Under the pieces are notes generated by a model. The model was not told where the DNA came from. It saw nothing but the letters and a program-made list of their open reading frames with translations, and did no database searches. Positions 43,331 to 52,552 of a stretch of 64,000 nt of DNA are shown here, one piece after another; position 1 is the first letter of the stretch; every line of letters begins with the position of its first letter. The DNA comes from Paraglaciecola algarum (GTDB lineage Bacteria > Pseudomonadota > Gammaproteobacteria > Enterobacterales > Alteromonadaceae), in contig NZ_JAKGAS010000015.1 of the NCBI RefSeq assembly GCF_021532655.1, positions 29,609 to 93,608 of the forward strand, read 5' to 3'. A program made the position numbers and the translations under genes.

Positions 43331-44640
43331 ACTGCCACTGCTGCATTTTTAATGTAATTTGCGTCAGTATGAATTAATCCGAATTTTTTATAAAGCCTTG
43401 CAGCACTAGTTATTAAAAATTTTGTGTCTGCTGGCTGCATATCTTCAGGTACTTTTTGTCCATTGGTTAAATAACATACCTGCAATTGGTTCTCAATTGC
43501 TACACTTATTGCTTCACCAAGGCTGTAACATTCATCAAGTTTAGTCAATATACACCCTTGTAAAGAAATCTGTCGATACTCTTTAACAGTTTGCTGCATT
43601 ACACGATACTGGCAATTGGCTTGCATAACCAAATATTTTCTAATGGTAACACATGATTTTTGATTAATAGTATCTAACTGTTTGATTAGTCTAGCATCTT
43701 TTTGACCAAAACCAGCAGTATCTATTAATACTAAACGTTTATTTCTAAATTGGTAAAGTAAATCTGACAATTCATTGGCATTTTGTGCTTTTTTCACACT
43801 ACAACCGATAATTTTTCCATAGGTGGCTATTTGTTCGAATGCGCCAATTCTATAGTTATCTATGGTTACCACAGCCACTTGCTCTGCGCCATATTTTTGA
43901 GCGGCTTGGGCGGCCAACTTTGCCACAGTAGTGGTTTTTCCAGTACCCGTTGGGCCCATCAATGCAACAACACCTGGTTGAGACAAAATATCATCTTGTT
44001 TGGTCTGTAATCTATTAGCCAATAGTTTAAGTAAGAATAACCAAGCTTGTCGCTCATTAGCTGATTCAGGTGCATAAGCTACCACTTCTTCAGCTAAAGA
44101 GTTTGAAATTCCCATCTGAAGTAACTTTTGCACTAAATAACTATGTAAAGGATGTTTGCGATTATTTTCTTGTTCAATCAAACCAGACACTTGAAATTGC
44201 AAAATATTACGTAACGAGGAAAGTTCCTGCCTCATTTCTTTTAAGGCATTTTGTTCAATGGGGCTTGAATGACTGGCAACAGGTGAACTTGAAACTGGGG
44301 CATTATGAGCAGTATATGAAGTATCAGCTTTAACTTTTTCTGGCGTTTCCGCCGCCGCTTTAGCTTGTTTTTCTAAAAGTGCTTTTAAACTATCTGGCCC
44401 TGTGTCTCCGATAATTTCACTAAGAGTGGGAGTTTTGACCGATTTACCTGAGTGGCTTTGGGGAGCTGTTTTTGCTTTCGGCTGCAATTTCGCTTCAGGC
44501 TCTTTGTCATATGCCGCCACTATTTCGATACCATCGGCATGTTTTTTATTCGACATTATGACCGCATCGCCGCCTAACTCATCTTTCACTTGTTTAAGTA
44601 CGTCGCGCATATCTTTGCCATAAAAGCGTCTAATTTTCAC
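43327..44640 (-). CDS. flhF: Flagellar SRP-like GTPase FlhF
   Basis: 437 residues. The variable N-terminal basic/Ala-rich region (MKIRRFYGKDMRDVLKQVKDELG and linker) is followed by a signal-recognition-type GTPase with G1 MGPTGTGKTTTVAKLAA, G3 LIDTAGFGQKD and G4 TKLDECYSLGEA. It marks the pole for flagellum assembly. It is coupled by a four-base overlap to flhG. Confidence 0.95.
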   Translation of the reverse strand: MKIRRFYGKDMRDVLKQVKDELGGDAVIMSNKKHADGIEIVAAYDKEPEAKLQPKAKTAPQSHSGKSVKTPTLSEIIGDTGPDSLKALLEKQAKAAAETPEKVKADTSYTAHNAPVSSSPVASHSSPIEQNALKEMRQELSSLRNILQFQVSGLIEQENNRKHPLHSYLVQKLLQMGISNSLAEEVVAYAPESANERQAWLFLLKLLANRLQTKQDDILSQPGVVALMGPTGTGKTTTVAKLAAQAAQKYGAEQVAVVTIDNYRIGAFEQIATYGKIIGCSVKKAQNANELSDLLYQFRNKRLVLIDTAGFGQKDARLIKQLDTINQKSCVTIRKYLVMQANCQYRVMQQTVKEYRQISLQGCILTKLDECYSLGEAISVAIENQLQVCYLTNGQKVPEDMQPADTKFLITSAARLYKKFGLIHTDANYIKNAAVAV

Positions 44641-44672
44641 ATGTCCCCCTTGTGTACCATTTGTGTGTCATA

Positions 44673-46772
44673 TTATTGACCCACGGCACTGACTATTTTA
44701 ATTTGTTTATCATCAGGAATTTCCTGATACGACAACACGTGTAACCCACTAACCGAATGTTTTAAGAACTTCGATAACACTGGACGTAACATGCCCGAGG
44801 TTAATAATACCGCGGGCTCACCCGCTAATTCTTGTTGCTGACTGGCTTTATTTAACGAGCCTTGAAGACGTTCCGCTAAACCAGGCTCTATGCCAGCGCC
44901 ATCAGCACCACCAGCTTGAAGTGACTGATGCAACATCTGTTCCAGCTCAGGAGCCAATGTAATCACTGGGATTTCTGGTTCGCCTGCGTTTATTTCTTGA
45001 ACAATCAAACGCTTAAGAGCGATTCGAACAGCTGAAACCAATACATCTGGATCTTGACTCTTAGGTCCAAATTCACATAAGGTTTGTACTATGCTGCGCA
45101 TATCTCGAATTGGCACACCTTCGTATAAAAGAGTCTGTAACACTTTCACCACAGTACTCAGCGGCAACACATCTGGCACTAACCCTTCGACTAATTTCGG
45201 ACTTGTTTTAGCTAATAAATCTAATAATTGTTGAACTTCTTCATGACCTAATAATTGATAAGCATTATTGGTTAATAATTGACTAAGGTGGGTGGCCACC
45301 ACAGTAGCTGCATCCACTACTGTATAACCTAGAGTCTGGGCATGCTCTCTTTGATTGCCCTTAATCCAAACTGCTTCTAAACCAAATGCAGGGTCGGTAG
45401 TCGCCTTGCCTTCCAACTTACCAAACACTTGGCCTGGATTAATGGCCAATTCATCATCATGACTTAATTCTGACTCCCCCACAGTTACACCTAACATGGC
45501 AATGGTGTAATTATTCGGACTTAAATCAAGATTATCGCGAATATGTACAGGTGGAATTAAAAAACCTAACTCTTGAGAAAGCTTTTTACGTACACCTTTA
45601 ATACGAGTTAATAGCTCTCCTCCTTGAGCTTTATCAACTAAAGGGATCAACCTATAACCAACTTCTAGACCAATGGTGTCAACGTGCTGCACATCATCCC
45701 AGCCAAGCTCTTTTATTTCTGCAGGCTGCTGACTTTGTTCAGGTAAGTTAGTTAATTCTTCAGGTTCATTGGCTTTCTTTTGCGCCGCCCAGTGACTGTA
45801 ATATGCAAAACCCGCCACCAGTGCACTAAACCCTAAAAATGCCACATGGGGCATACCAGGCACTATGCCCATTACAAATAATATGCCCGCAGTAATGTAC
45901 AAGGCTTGTTGATTGCCCAACTGCTTTGTTAGCTCTTGGCCCATCTCTTGAGAGTCATTTTCACGAGTTACAATAATCGCTGTTGCTACCGACAAAAGAA
46001 GTGATGGAATTTGCGCGACTAAACCGTCACCTATAGTTAACAAGGTATAAATTTCTATTGCATCAGAAAATGTCAAATCATGTTGGATCATGCCAATAAA
46101 CAAACCACCCACTATGTTAATTAACATAATGAATAAACCAGCAATGGCATCACCTTTTACAAATTTTGAAGCACCGTCCATTGAGCCATAAAAGTCTGCT
46201 TCTGAGGTGATTTCAAGTCGGCGCTTACGTGCTTCATCTGAGTCGATAAAGCCTGCATTTAAATCAGCATCAATGGCCATTTGCTTACCTGGCATAGCAT
46301 CTAAAGTAAAGCGAGCGCTTACTTCGGATATACGACCAGCACCAGCTGTGACTACTTTAAAGTTGATGATAAGTAAGATAGCAAATACCACTATACCTAC
46401 AGCATAGTTTCCACCAATGACCACAGCACCAAAGGCTTCAATCACTTTACCAGCGGCAGCTCCACCTTCATGACCTTCTAATAACACTATACGTGTTGAT
46501 GCTACATTCAGTGCCAAACGTAAAACCGTGGCAATTAATAACACAAGAGGGAAGATACCAAAATCAACAGGCTTTTTAGTAAATACAGAGACCAGTATCA
46601 CCACTAGAGACAGGGCAATATTAAAACTAAATAGAATATCTAATAAGAAAGCCGGCATGGGCAAAATAACCATGCCCATAATCGCCAACAGAACTATAGG
46701 AGCGCCTAACTTTGAAGTTGCATTTTTGAACTGATTCTTATCGAATCGATTTAAATAAGAAGTTAATTCCAT
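44673..46772 (-). CDS. flhA: Flagellar type III export gate protein FlhA
   Basis: 699 residues. Eight N-terminal membrane helices begin near APIVLLAIMGMVILPMP; the FHIPEP region is recognisable as FTLDAMPGKQMAIDADLNAGFID. The C-terminal cytoplasmic domain (about 340-699) forms the substrate-docking ring. It is part of the proton-driven export gate. A sigma-54-like site lies 52-66 bases upstream, so flhA likely starts the flhAFG-fliA-che operon. Confidence 0.96.
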   Translation of the reverse strand: MELTSYLNRFDKNQFKNATSKLGAPIVLLAIMGMVILPMPAFLLDILFSFNIALSLVVILVSVFTKKPVDFGIFPLVLLIATVLRLALNVASTRIVLLEGHEGGAAAGKVIEAFGAVVIGGNYAVGIVVFAILLIINFKVVTAGAGRISEVSARFTLDAMPGKQMAIDADLNAGFIDSDEARKRRLEITSEADFYGSMDGASKFVKGDAIAGLFIMLINIVGGLFIGMIQHDLTFSDAIEIYTLLTIGDGLVAQIPSLLLSVATAIIVTRENDSQEMGQELTKQLGNQQALYITAGILFVMGIVPGMPHVAFLGFSALVAGFAYYSHWAAQKKANEPEELTNLPEQSQQPAEIKELGWDDVQHVDTIGLEVGYRLIPLVDKAQGGELLTRIKGVRKKLSQELGFLIPPVHIRDNLDLSPNNYTIAMLGVTVGESELSHDDELAINPGQVFGKLEGKATTDPAFGLEAVWIKGNQREHAQTLGYTVVDAATVVATHLSQLLTNNAYQLLGHEEVQQLLDLLAKTSPKLVEGLVPDVLPLSTVVKVLQTLLYEGVPIRDMRSIVQTLCEFGPKSQDPDVLVSAVRIALKRLIVQEINAGEPEIPVITLAPELEQMLHQSLQAGGADGAGIEPGLAERLQGSLNKASQQQELAGEPAVLLTSGMLRPVLSKFLKHSVSGLHVLSYQEIPDDKQIKIVSAVGQ

Positions 46773-46823
46773 AAACGAAAAATTGACGCTTTCTGTGTTT
46801 ATTTGTGATTAACCATAGTGATA

Positions 46824-46838
46824 GCAACTAACACGCCA
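46824..46838 (-). promoter_or_regulatory. Sigma-54 promoter candidate upstream of flhA
   Basis: Minus strand TGGCGT-GTTAG-TTGC. The key GG and GC dinucleotides are spaced by 10 bases; one position in the -24 box differs from TGGCAC. It lies between flhB and flhA, 52 bases from the flhA ATG. Confidence 0.65.
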
Positions 46839-46899
46839 ATTCGCCTAAAACCTATTTAACCGTTACTTTTTTAAGCAAAAATCGCAACAGAAGTTTGGA

Positions 46900-48024
46900 C
46901 TAACGCCTTAATTCAGGTGGAATAGGTAAGTCTTTTTGTAATGGTGATGGTTTTTTACCTTTACCCTTTTTATAAGCTTTTAATTGATAAACATAAGCTA
47001 ATACCTGAGCTACCGCCATAAACAGCTTCTCGGGGATTTCATGCTCAGCTTCTGTTGAATAATAAATCGCCCTAGCTAACATGGGTGAAGCAATAATCGG
47101 TACATCATTACCATTGGCAATTTTACGAATATGCATGGCCATTTCATCCACACCTTTAGCAACTAGAGTTGGCGCTTTAGTGCCATGTTGGTCGTATTTT
47201 AACGCCACAGAGTAGTGTGTAGGGTTAGTGACTACCACATCAGCATTAGGCACTTCTTTCATCATGCGGTTGGCGGCAGCTTGATATTGCAATTTACGGA
47301 TACGGCCTTTTACTTGAGGGTCACCATCTGCATTTTTTCGTTCATCTTTGACTTCCTGTAAAGACATTTTCATTTCTTTATTATGTTTATAACTTTGATA
47401 AGGCACATCAAAAGCAGCGATGGGAATTAACGCGCAACACAAAATCAGAAAACTCCAAGATATTAATTCCAAAGCATGAAATAAATTAAGCGGATATATT
47501 TCCATATCTAGATGTAATGCTTCATCTCGAAATACATTTAGAGCCACATAAGCCATTGCAGCAACAACAAAAAATTTGGCAATAGCTTTTAACAACTCAA
47601 CAATACTATTCATGCCAAACATACGTTTAAAACCCGCGATCGGGCTTATTTTTTGAGCTTTGGGCGCAGCCGCTTGCCAAGTAAAGTTATATCCTCCTAA
47701 AGCAATATTTCCGTATACCCCAGCAATGGTTACTATCACCATATAAGCTAAAACAGGAAAACTTATGGTTTCAAAAGCATAACCCCAAGCTTGAAACATA
47801 TGCGTTAAATCATAGGTTTCATCACGGGATAAAGTAAAAGTACGTTGAGTGACTTCAAATAAAGCACTAGCAATTTCGGAGCCCATAAATATAAAACTAA
47901 TGGCACTAAACACTAAGACTAGAGTTGTAGATAACTCTCTAGATCGGGCAATCTGACCTTTTTTTCGGGCATCCGCTTGTTTTTTTGCCGTGGGTTCTTC
48001 GGTTTTTTCGTTACTATCAGCCAT
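46900..48024 (-). CDS. flhB: Flagellar export switch protein FlhB
   Basis: 374 residues. Four membrane helices, then the cytoplasmic domain with NPTH in VVTNPTHYSVAL, the autocleavage site that switches export from hook to filament proteins. N-terminus EKTEEPTAKKQADARKKGQIARSREL is the family's basic entry. It lies downstream of fliR by 27 bases and ends the fliK-flhB run. Confidence 0.96.
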   Translation of the reverse strand: MADSNEKTEEPTAKKQADARKKGQIARSRELSTTLVLVFSAISFIFMGSEIASALFEVTQRTFTLSRDETYDLTHMFQAWGYAFETISFPVLAYMVIVTIAGVYGNIALGGYNFTWQAAAPKAQKISPIAGFKRMFGMNSIVELLKAIAKFFVVAAMAYVALNVFRDEALHLDMEIYPLNLFHALELISWSFLILCCALIPIAAFDVPYQSYKHNKEMKMSLQEVKDERKNADGDPQVKGRIRKLQYQAAANRMMKEVPNADVVVTNPTHYSVALKYDQHGTKAPTLVAKGVDEMAMHIRKIANGNDVPIIASPMLARAIYYSTEAEHEIPEKLFMAVAQVLAYVYQLKAYKKGKGKKPSPLQKDLPIPPELRR

Positions 48025-48051
48025 GCATTACCTCCCAAAATAAAGTCACTA

Positions 48052-48831
48052 TTACGGACAAACTAGGACTAACTGACACATCATGGTTTGTGCCCTGTCC
48101 CACATAATAGTGAAATGGTGAGTTAAGTTATCTAATGTTAACCAAATGATTAACAAGCCCATTATTTGGGCGATAGAAAAGCCAATACTAAATATATTTA
48201 ATTGTGGCGCTGCTTTAGTCATAACCCCAAAAGCTAAATTCACAATAAGCAAAGACACAATTGGCGCCAATGATAAAGTTAAAGCCGATATAAACATCCA
48301 GCCAGCCCAATGAGCAATATCCCTAAATTGTTCAGGTGCAAACCAAGCGTCCCCAATTGGAAAGGCTTCAAAACTAAGCACTATCATTCTGATCATGGCC
48401 AAATGCCCATCTAAGGCCCAAAACAATAAAGTCGCTAAAATCAAATAAAACTGACCAACAGCAGGTACATTGATACCATTTACCGGATCAACAATAGAAG
48501 CAAAACCTAAACCTGTTTGCATCGCCACCACTTGGCCTGCCAATACAAAAGTGTTTAACACCATATTTGAAATAAACCCAAGTGCAACACCTATGATAAT
48601 TTGTTGAATAATCAAGACAAAAGTCCCCACTGAAACTAATTCAACAACTTTTACTGGTGGAATGACTGGAATAATCAATACAGCTAAAAACAAGGTGAGT
48701 AAGGCTCGAGTGGTCATAGGAACACTTTTAGCACTTAAACCTACCATAGCGGCAAATAAACCAGATATGCGCATAAATGGCAGAAGTAAATCAGCCAAAT
48801 ATTGCATTATGGTTTCTATTTCTACAGCCAT
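48052..48831 (-). CDS. fliR: Flagellar export gate protein FliR
   Basis: 259 residues, a hydrophobic export-gate component with about six helices (DLLLPFMRISGLFAAMVGLSAKSVPMTTRALLTLFLAV, MQTGLGFASIVDPVNG). With FliP and FliQ it builds the helical gate core. It is 32 bases downstream of fliQ. Confidence 0.95.
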   Translation of the reverse strand: MAVEIETIMQYLADLLLPFMRISGLFAAMVGLSAKSVPMTTRALLTLFLAVLIIPVIPPVKVVELVSVGTFVLIIQQIIIGVALGFISNMVLNTFVLAGQVVAMQTGLGFASIVDPVNGINVPAVGQFYLILATLLFWALDGHLAMIRMIVLSFEAFPIGDAWFAPEQFRDIAHWAGWMFISALTLSLAPIVSLLIVNLAFGVMTKAAPQLNIFSIGFSIAQIMGLLIIWLTLDNLTHHFTIMWDRAQTMMCQLVLVCP

Positions 48832-48863
48832 TTACCAAGCCCTGAATTTAGCAATCACTGAAT

Positions 48864-49133
48864 TTACCCGACCACTTCTGGAATGCGTTCGACCATAGTA
48901 AAAGTAAAGTCCATCAACTTATTGACTAACCAATTGCCCCCCCAACTAAGCGCCAATAAGGTCACGATTAATCTAGGTAGAAAACTCATGGTTTGTTCAT
49001 TAATTGAGGTGGCGGCTTGAAATACAGCTACGATCAAGCCAACAAATAAACTCGGCAAAATAATCGCTGATACCAACAAGATCACCATAAATAATGCTTC
49101 TTTTAGAATTTCAACAAAGACCTCTGGACTCAT
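48864..49133 (-). CDS. fliQ: Flagellar export gate protein FliQ
   Basis: From ATG 49133 it encodes 89 residues (MSPEVFVEILKEALFMVILL...), the normal FliQ length; a frame from 49187 adds 18 residues lying within fliP. Two membrane helices around about 15-38 and 50-74, with the conserved AATSINEQTMSFLPRL between. Starts 2 bases after fliP ends. Confidence 0.95.
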   Translation of the reverse strand: MSPEVFVEILKEALFMVILLVSAIILPSLFVGLIVAVFQAATSINEQTMSFLPRLIVTLLALSWGGNWLVNKLMDFTFTMVERIPEVVG

Positions 49134-49135
49134 GG

Positions 49136-49894
49136 TCAGACTCCCATTCCGAAACTGTTGGCTAGAGTGCCAAATATCAAGTTCCACCCATCAACTAGCA
49201 CAAATAGCATTAATTTAAAGGGCAATGACACAATCATTGGTGATAACATCATCATACCCATAGCCATCAAGATAGAGGCTACTACTAAATCTAAGATTAA
49301 AAAGGGAATAAACAGCATAAAACCAATCTGAAAGGCCGTTTTTAATTCACTGGTCACAAAAGCAGGAATTAACACATTCATAGGCACATCTTGTGGATCT
49401 TGAAACTGATCTTCCATGCCGCCAATTTGCACAAAGGTCTCTAAATCTTTAACCCTAGTTTGGGACAACATAAAGGCGCGCAACGGCTCTTTACCTAATT
49501 CATATGCTTGGATCGAGGTAATTTCTTCATTCAGATAAGGTTGTAAAGCGGTTTCATTTATCTTTTCAAATACCGGCGCCATGATAAACATAGATAAAAA
49601 TAAACTGACCCCAATCAAGATTTGGTTTGAAGGAGATTGTTGTAATCCAATGGCCTGACGTAAAATTGATAAGACAATAATAATCCGAGTAAATGAAGTC
49701 ATCATCATGATAAAGGCAGGCAATAGACTCAACGAAGTCATGATAGCTACAACTTGCAAGGTCATGGTGTAATCTTTACTGCCATCAGCATTATCCGTCA
49801 GAGTTAATGCTGGTATACCAGGATCAGCCATTACAGAAGTACTTAAAACAATTAAAAATAACAATCCAAATATTCTTAGCATTCTATTTTTCAT
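49136..49894 (-). CDS. fliP: Flagellar export gate protein FliP
   Basis: 252 residues. A cleavable signal peptide (MLRIFGLLFLIVLSTSVMA) precedes the gate protein with SLLPAFIMMMTSFTRIIIVLSILRQAIGLQQSPSNQIL and a C-terminal MGMMMLSPMIVSLPFKLMLF, both family hallmarks. It nucleates assembly of the export gate. Its start overlaps the fliO end by 11 bases. Confidence 0.96.
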   Translation of the reverse strand: MKNRMLRIFGLLFLIVLSTSVMADPGIPALTLTDNADGSKDYTMTLQVVAIMTSLSLLPAFIMMMTSFTRIIIVLSILRQAIGLQQSPSNQILIGVSLFLSMFIMAPVFEKINETALQPYLNEEITSIQAYELGKEPLRAFMLSQTRVKDLETFVQIGGMEDQFQDPQDVPMNVLIPAFVTSELKTAFQIGFMLFIPFLILDLVVASILMAMGMMMLSPMIVSLPFKLMLFVLVDGWNLIFGTLANSFGMGV

Positions 49895-50417
49895 GGCTAT
49901 TACCTTGTTCTTTGGTTTGGCTGTGACTGATATCTGTATTTTTATCTAAGGTAGGATTCAATTTGCCAGCCATGAAAGTGGCTAATTTATCTTTAAATTT
50001 GTCATTATTATTTGCTTGAGGGCTATCTAAGGTTTTATCCAATTTAGCCAGATGATTAATATTATGGGCTGTCACGCCTAATAAATGTTGTTCATCCCCC
50101 ACTTGGATCACCAATACACGTTCGCGGGTACCAGCCATCATAGAAGTGACTATTTTTAATTGAGAAGTACCAGATTGAGTGACATTAAACCGACGCATGA
50201 CGAATGCCAGCATAAAAACTACGCCAATTACCAATAATAAAGAAAGGAAAATTGACACTATTGAGGTGGGGTTTGAGAAGCTTTCAGGCTCTGCGTGAGC
50301 GCTAAATGGCAGCAAAAAACATGCAGCCAAAGTTATCCAACCCCATGTTTTATATAGGTTTTGTGTATATAGGCGTTTACCTAAGCTTTTTGATTCTTTC
50401 CAGTTGACTAATAACAT
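49884..50417 (-). CDS. fliO: Flagellar assembly protein FliO
   Basis: 177 residues. A first hydrophobic segment (TWGWITLAACFLLPFSAHA) resembles a signal peptide, followed by a membrane helix (SIVSIFLSLLLVIGVVFMLAFVMRRF) and a FliO-type cytoplasmic domain (LKIVTSMMAGTRERVLVIQVGDEQHLLGV). FliO helps assemble FliP. The only usable in-frame start, ATG 50417, lies 41 bases inside fliN with no strong ribosome binding site, so expression may depend on translation of fliN. Confidence 0.88.
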   Translation of the reverse strand: MLLVNWKESKSLGKRLYTQNLYKTWGWITLAACFLLPFSAHAEPESFSNPTSIVSIFLSLLLVIGVVFMLAFVMRRFNVTQSGTSQLKIVTSMMAGTRERVLVIQVGDEQHLLGVTAHNINHLAKLDKTLDSPQANNNDKFKDKLATFMAGKLNPTLDKNTDISHSQTKEQGNSHEK

Positions 50418-50799
50418 CAGTTAATCGAATACCAAATTTATCGTTGACTACTACTACTTCACCATGAGCAATCAACGTGCCATTTACCAAAACATCTAAT
50501 GGCTCACCTGCCACACGGTCTAATTCAACAACCGAGCCTTGGTTTAATTGGAGTAAATTTCGAATACTGATATTACTTCTTCCCACTTCCATTGAAATGG
50601 TCACAGGAATATCTAAAATTGTATCTAACTTGCGTTTTTCTTTGGGTGTAATTTCGCGATCTTCATCTAATTCATCTAATTCAGCAACCTCAGCTCCCAT
50701 ACCAAATTCATCGGAACCAGCATCATCACCTTTAGCTTCTTCATCAGCTTGCTCAGCCATAGCTGCAGCCCAATCATCTAAACCGTCTTCTTCACTCAT
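50377..50799 (-). CDS. fliN: Flagellar motor switch protein FliN
   Basis: 140 residues. Acidic N-terminal region (DEEAKGDDAGSDEFGMGAEVAELDELDED) followed by the SpoA domain (LDTILDIPVTISMEVGRSNISIRNLLQLNQGSVVELDRVAGEPLDVLVNG). It forms the C-ring bottom and docks FliH. It follows fliM by 27 bases. Confidence 0.96.
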   Translation of the reverse strand: MSEEDGLDDWAAAMAEQADEEAKGDDAGSDEFGMGAEVAELDELDEDREITPKEKRKLDTILDIPVTISMEVGRSNISIRNLLQLNQGSVVELDRVAGEPLDVLVNGTLIAHGEVVVVNDKFGIRLTDVISQLERIKKLR

Positions 50800-50826
50800 A
50801 TCTTTACTCCATATTCGCTAAGCAAC

Positions 50827-51885
50827 CTACAAATCATCTTCAAGAGTTTGTAGTTCAGCGTCACTATCAATTCGGCGACCGCCTTTGGTTAATAATTGCA
50901 GCTCTGACTTCACAGAAGTTGGCCGCGGAATTTTTTCAGTAATTTTCAAAGCTACGTTATCTCTAGAGCGCCCCATTTTAGCTCTAAAAGTAGGCAAATC
51001 TTCGATCAGCACGGTAATATGCTCTGGCATTTCAATCGGGATAATATTTCCAGCTTCTAAATTCATCACCTCTTCCAGAGACAATTTCACATCCATCATA
51101 TGAGTAGACAAAGCCACACTGACATCAAGGATTTCATCCCGTAATGCTTTACTCCAACGCAAATCGGTATCTTCTTTGTCACTTTGCACCCCCGCGTCTA
51201 ATAACTCACGGATTGGCTCGAGCATTGAGTAAGGCAAAGACACGTGGAAATCACCGCCCCCACCGTCTAACTCAATATGAAATGAACTGATTACCACCAC
51301 TTCAGTGGGGCTAACAATATTGGCCATAGCTGGGTTAACTTCAGAGTCTAGATATTCAAAAGACACATCCATAACAGGTGCCCAAGCCTCTTTATAATCC
51401 TCAAATATTAGTTTAAGTAACATTTGAATAATTCGGCGTTCGGTTGGGGTAAACTCACGACCTTCAATCTTAGCGTGATAACGCCCATCTCCACCAAAGA
51501 AATTATCTACTAAAATGAATACCAGCCTAGCTTCCATGGTAATTAGACCCGTGCCTTTAAGTGGACGAAAACGAACCATATTTAAACTTGTTGGCACAAA
51601 TAAGGTGTGAATATACTCACCGAATTTAGTCATTTGAATACCATTAATCGACACTTCAGCCGAACGACGCATCATATTAAATAAACTTACGCGCATGTGA
51701 CGAGCAAATCGTTCGTTTACAATTTCCAGTGTAGGCATGCGCCCACGAACGATCCGATCTTGGGAAGAAAAGTCATATTGCATCGCTGAACCGTCAGATT
51801 CAACATCGCCCACCTCTTCTTCTTCAACATCGTCGACACCATGTAATAGCGCATCAATCTCGTCTTGGGATAATAAATCGCTCAC
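50827..51885 (-). CDS. fliM: Flagellar motor switch protein FliM
   Basis: 352 residues. N-terminal CheY-P-binding peptide LLSQDEIDALLHGVDD at 4-19, central CheC-like domain, and C-terminal SpoA domain (LEAGNIIPIEMPEHITVLIEDLPTFRAKMGRSRDN). Together with FliG and FliN it reverses motor rotation. It follows fliL by 44 bases. Confidence 0.96.
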   Translation of the reverse strand: MSDLLSQDEIDALLHGVDDVEEEEVGDVESDGSAMQYDFSSQDRIVRGRMPTLEIVNERFARHMRVSLFNMMRRSAEVSINGIQMTKFGEYIHTLFVPTSLNMVRFRPLKGTGLITMEARLVFILVDNFFGGDGRYHAKIEGREFTPTERRIIQMLLKLIFEDYKEAWAPVMDVSFEYLDSEVNPAMANIVSPTEVVVISSFHIELDGGGGDFHVSLPYSMLEPIRELLDAGVQSDKEDTDLRWSKALRDEILDVSVALSTHMMDVKLSLEEVMNLEAGNIIPIEMPEHITVLIEDLPTFRAKMGRSRDNVALKITEKIPRPTSVKSELQLLTKGGRRIDSDAELQTLEDDL

Positions 51886-51929
51886 ACTAATTTCTCACTT
51901 TCATTATTAGCATCATATTTTAATGACCA

Positions 51930-52475
51930 TTACTGCATCACAAAACCTGTAAACAACACCTCTTCAACCACTTTGTTGCCAGTGATATCCACCAGCGTCT
52001 TTTGTACTTCTTTTAAAGCACTATCACGGATAGCTATTTTGCCTGCTTCGGTAACTAAATCATCTGCATTTGCTGTACTAAAGGTTCTTAGTAACGCCCC
52101 TTCAATCAAAGGTATATGCATTTTTGCTTCTTCTTCGTTATCAGAACCACGCATCATTAATTGCACTTTAATTTCCACTAACCTGTCACGTGTTGAACCG
52201 GGTACATTAAACACAAATGGCCTAGGCATACCTACATATAAGGCACTACCGGTTTTCACCGTAGATGAAGATAAGGCTTCACCATCTTCATATTCACCTG
52301 CGTCACCAACCTCACCATCCATCATTTCTTCAGTCTGAGCAGGCTCATCCGAGCCCATCAAAAAATAATATGCCGCGCCCCCACCTAATACCAACACAAC
52401 CACTGCGATAATAATGATAAGAAGTTTACTTTTTTTCTTACCACCTTCTTCCATTTGTAATTCTTCTTCAGCCAT
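51930..52475 (-). CDS. fliL: Flagellar basal-body-associated protein FliL
   Basis: 181 residues. One membrane helix at about 18-40 (LLIIIIAVVVLVLGGGAAYYFL), then an acidic linker (EEMMDGEVGDAGEYEDGEAL) and the periplasmic stomatin-like FliL domain ending VVEEVLFTGFVMQ. It stabilises stator units and torque. It lies between fliK and fliM. Confidence 0.94.
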   Translation of the reverse strand: MAEEELQMEEGGKKKSKLLIIIIAVVVLVLGGGAAYYFLMGSDEPAQTEEMMDGEVGDAGEYEDGEALSSSTVKTGSALYVGMPRPFVFNVPGSTRDRLVEIKVQLMMRGSDNEEEAKMHIPLIEGALLRTFSTANADDLVTEAGKIAIRDSALKEVQKTLVDITGNKVVEEVLFTGFVMQ

Positions 52476-52552
52476 GACTTACTCTCAATATTTTTATGCT
52501 TAGCGTTATTATCAGTTGCAAATGACAAATGGAAAAGCTGTTTTGTTGGAAT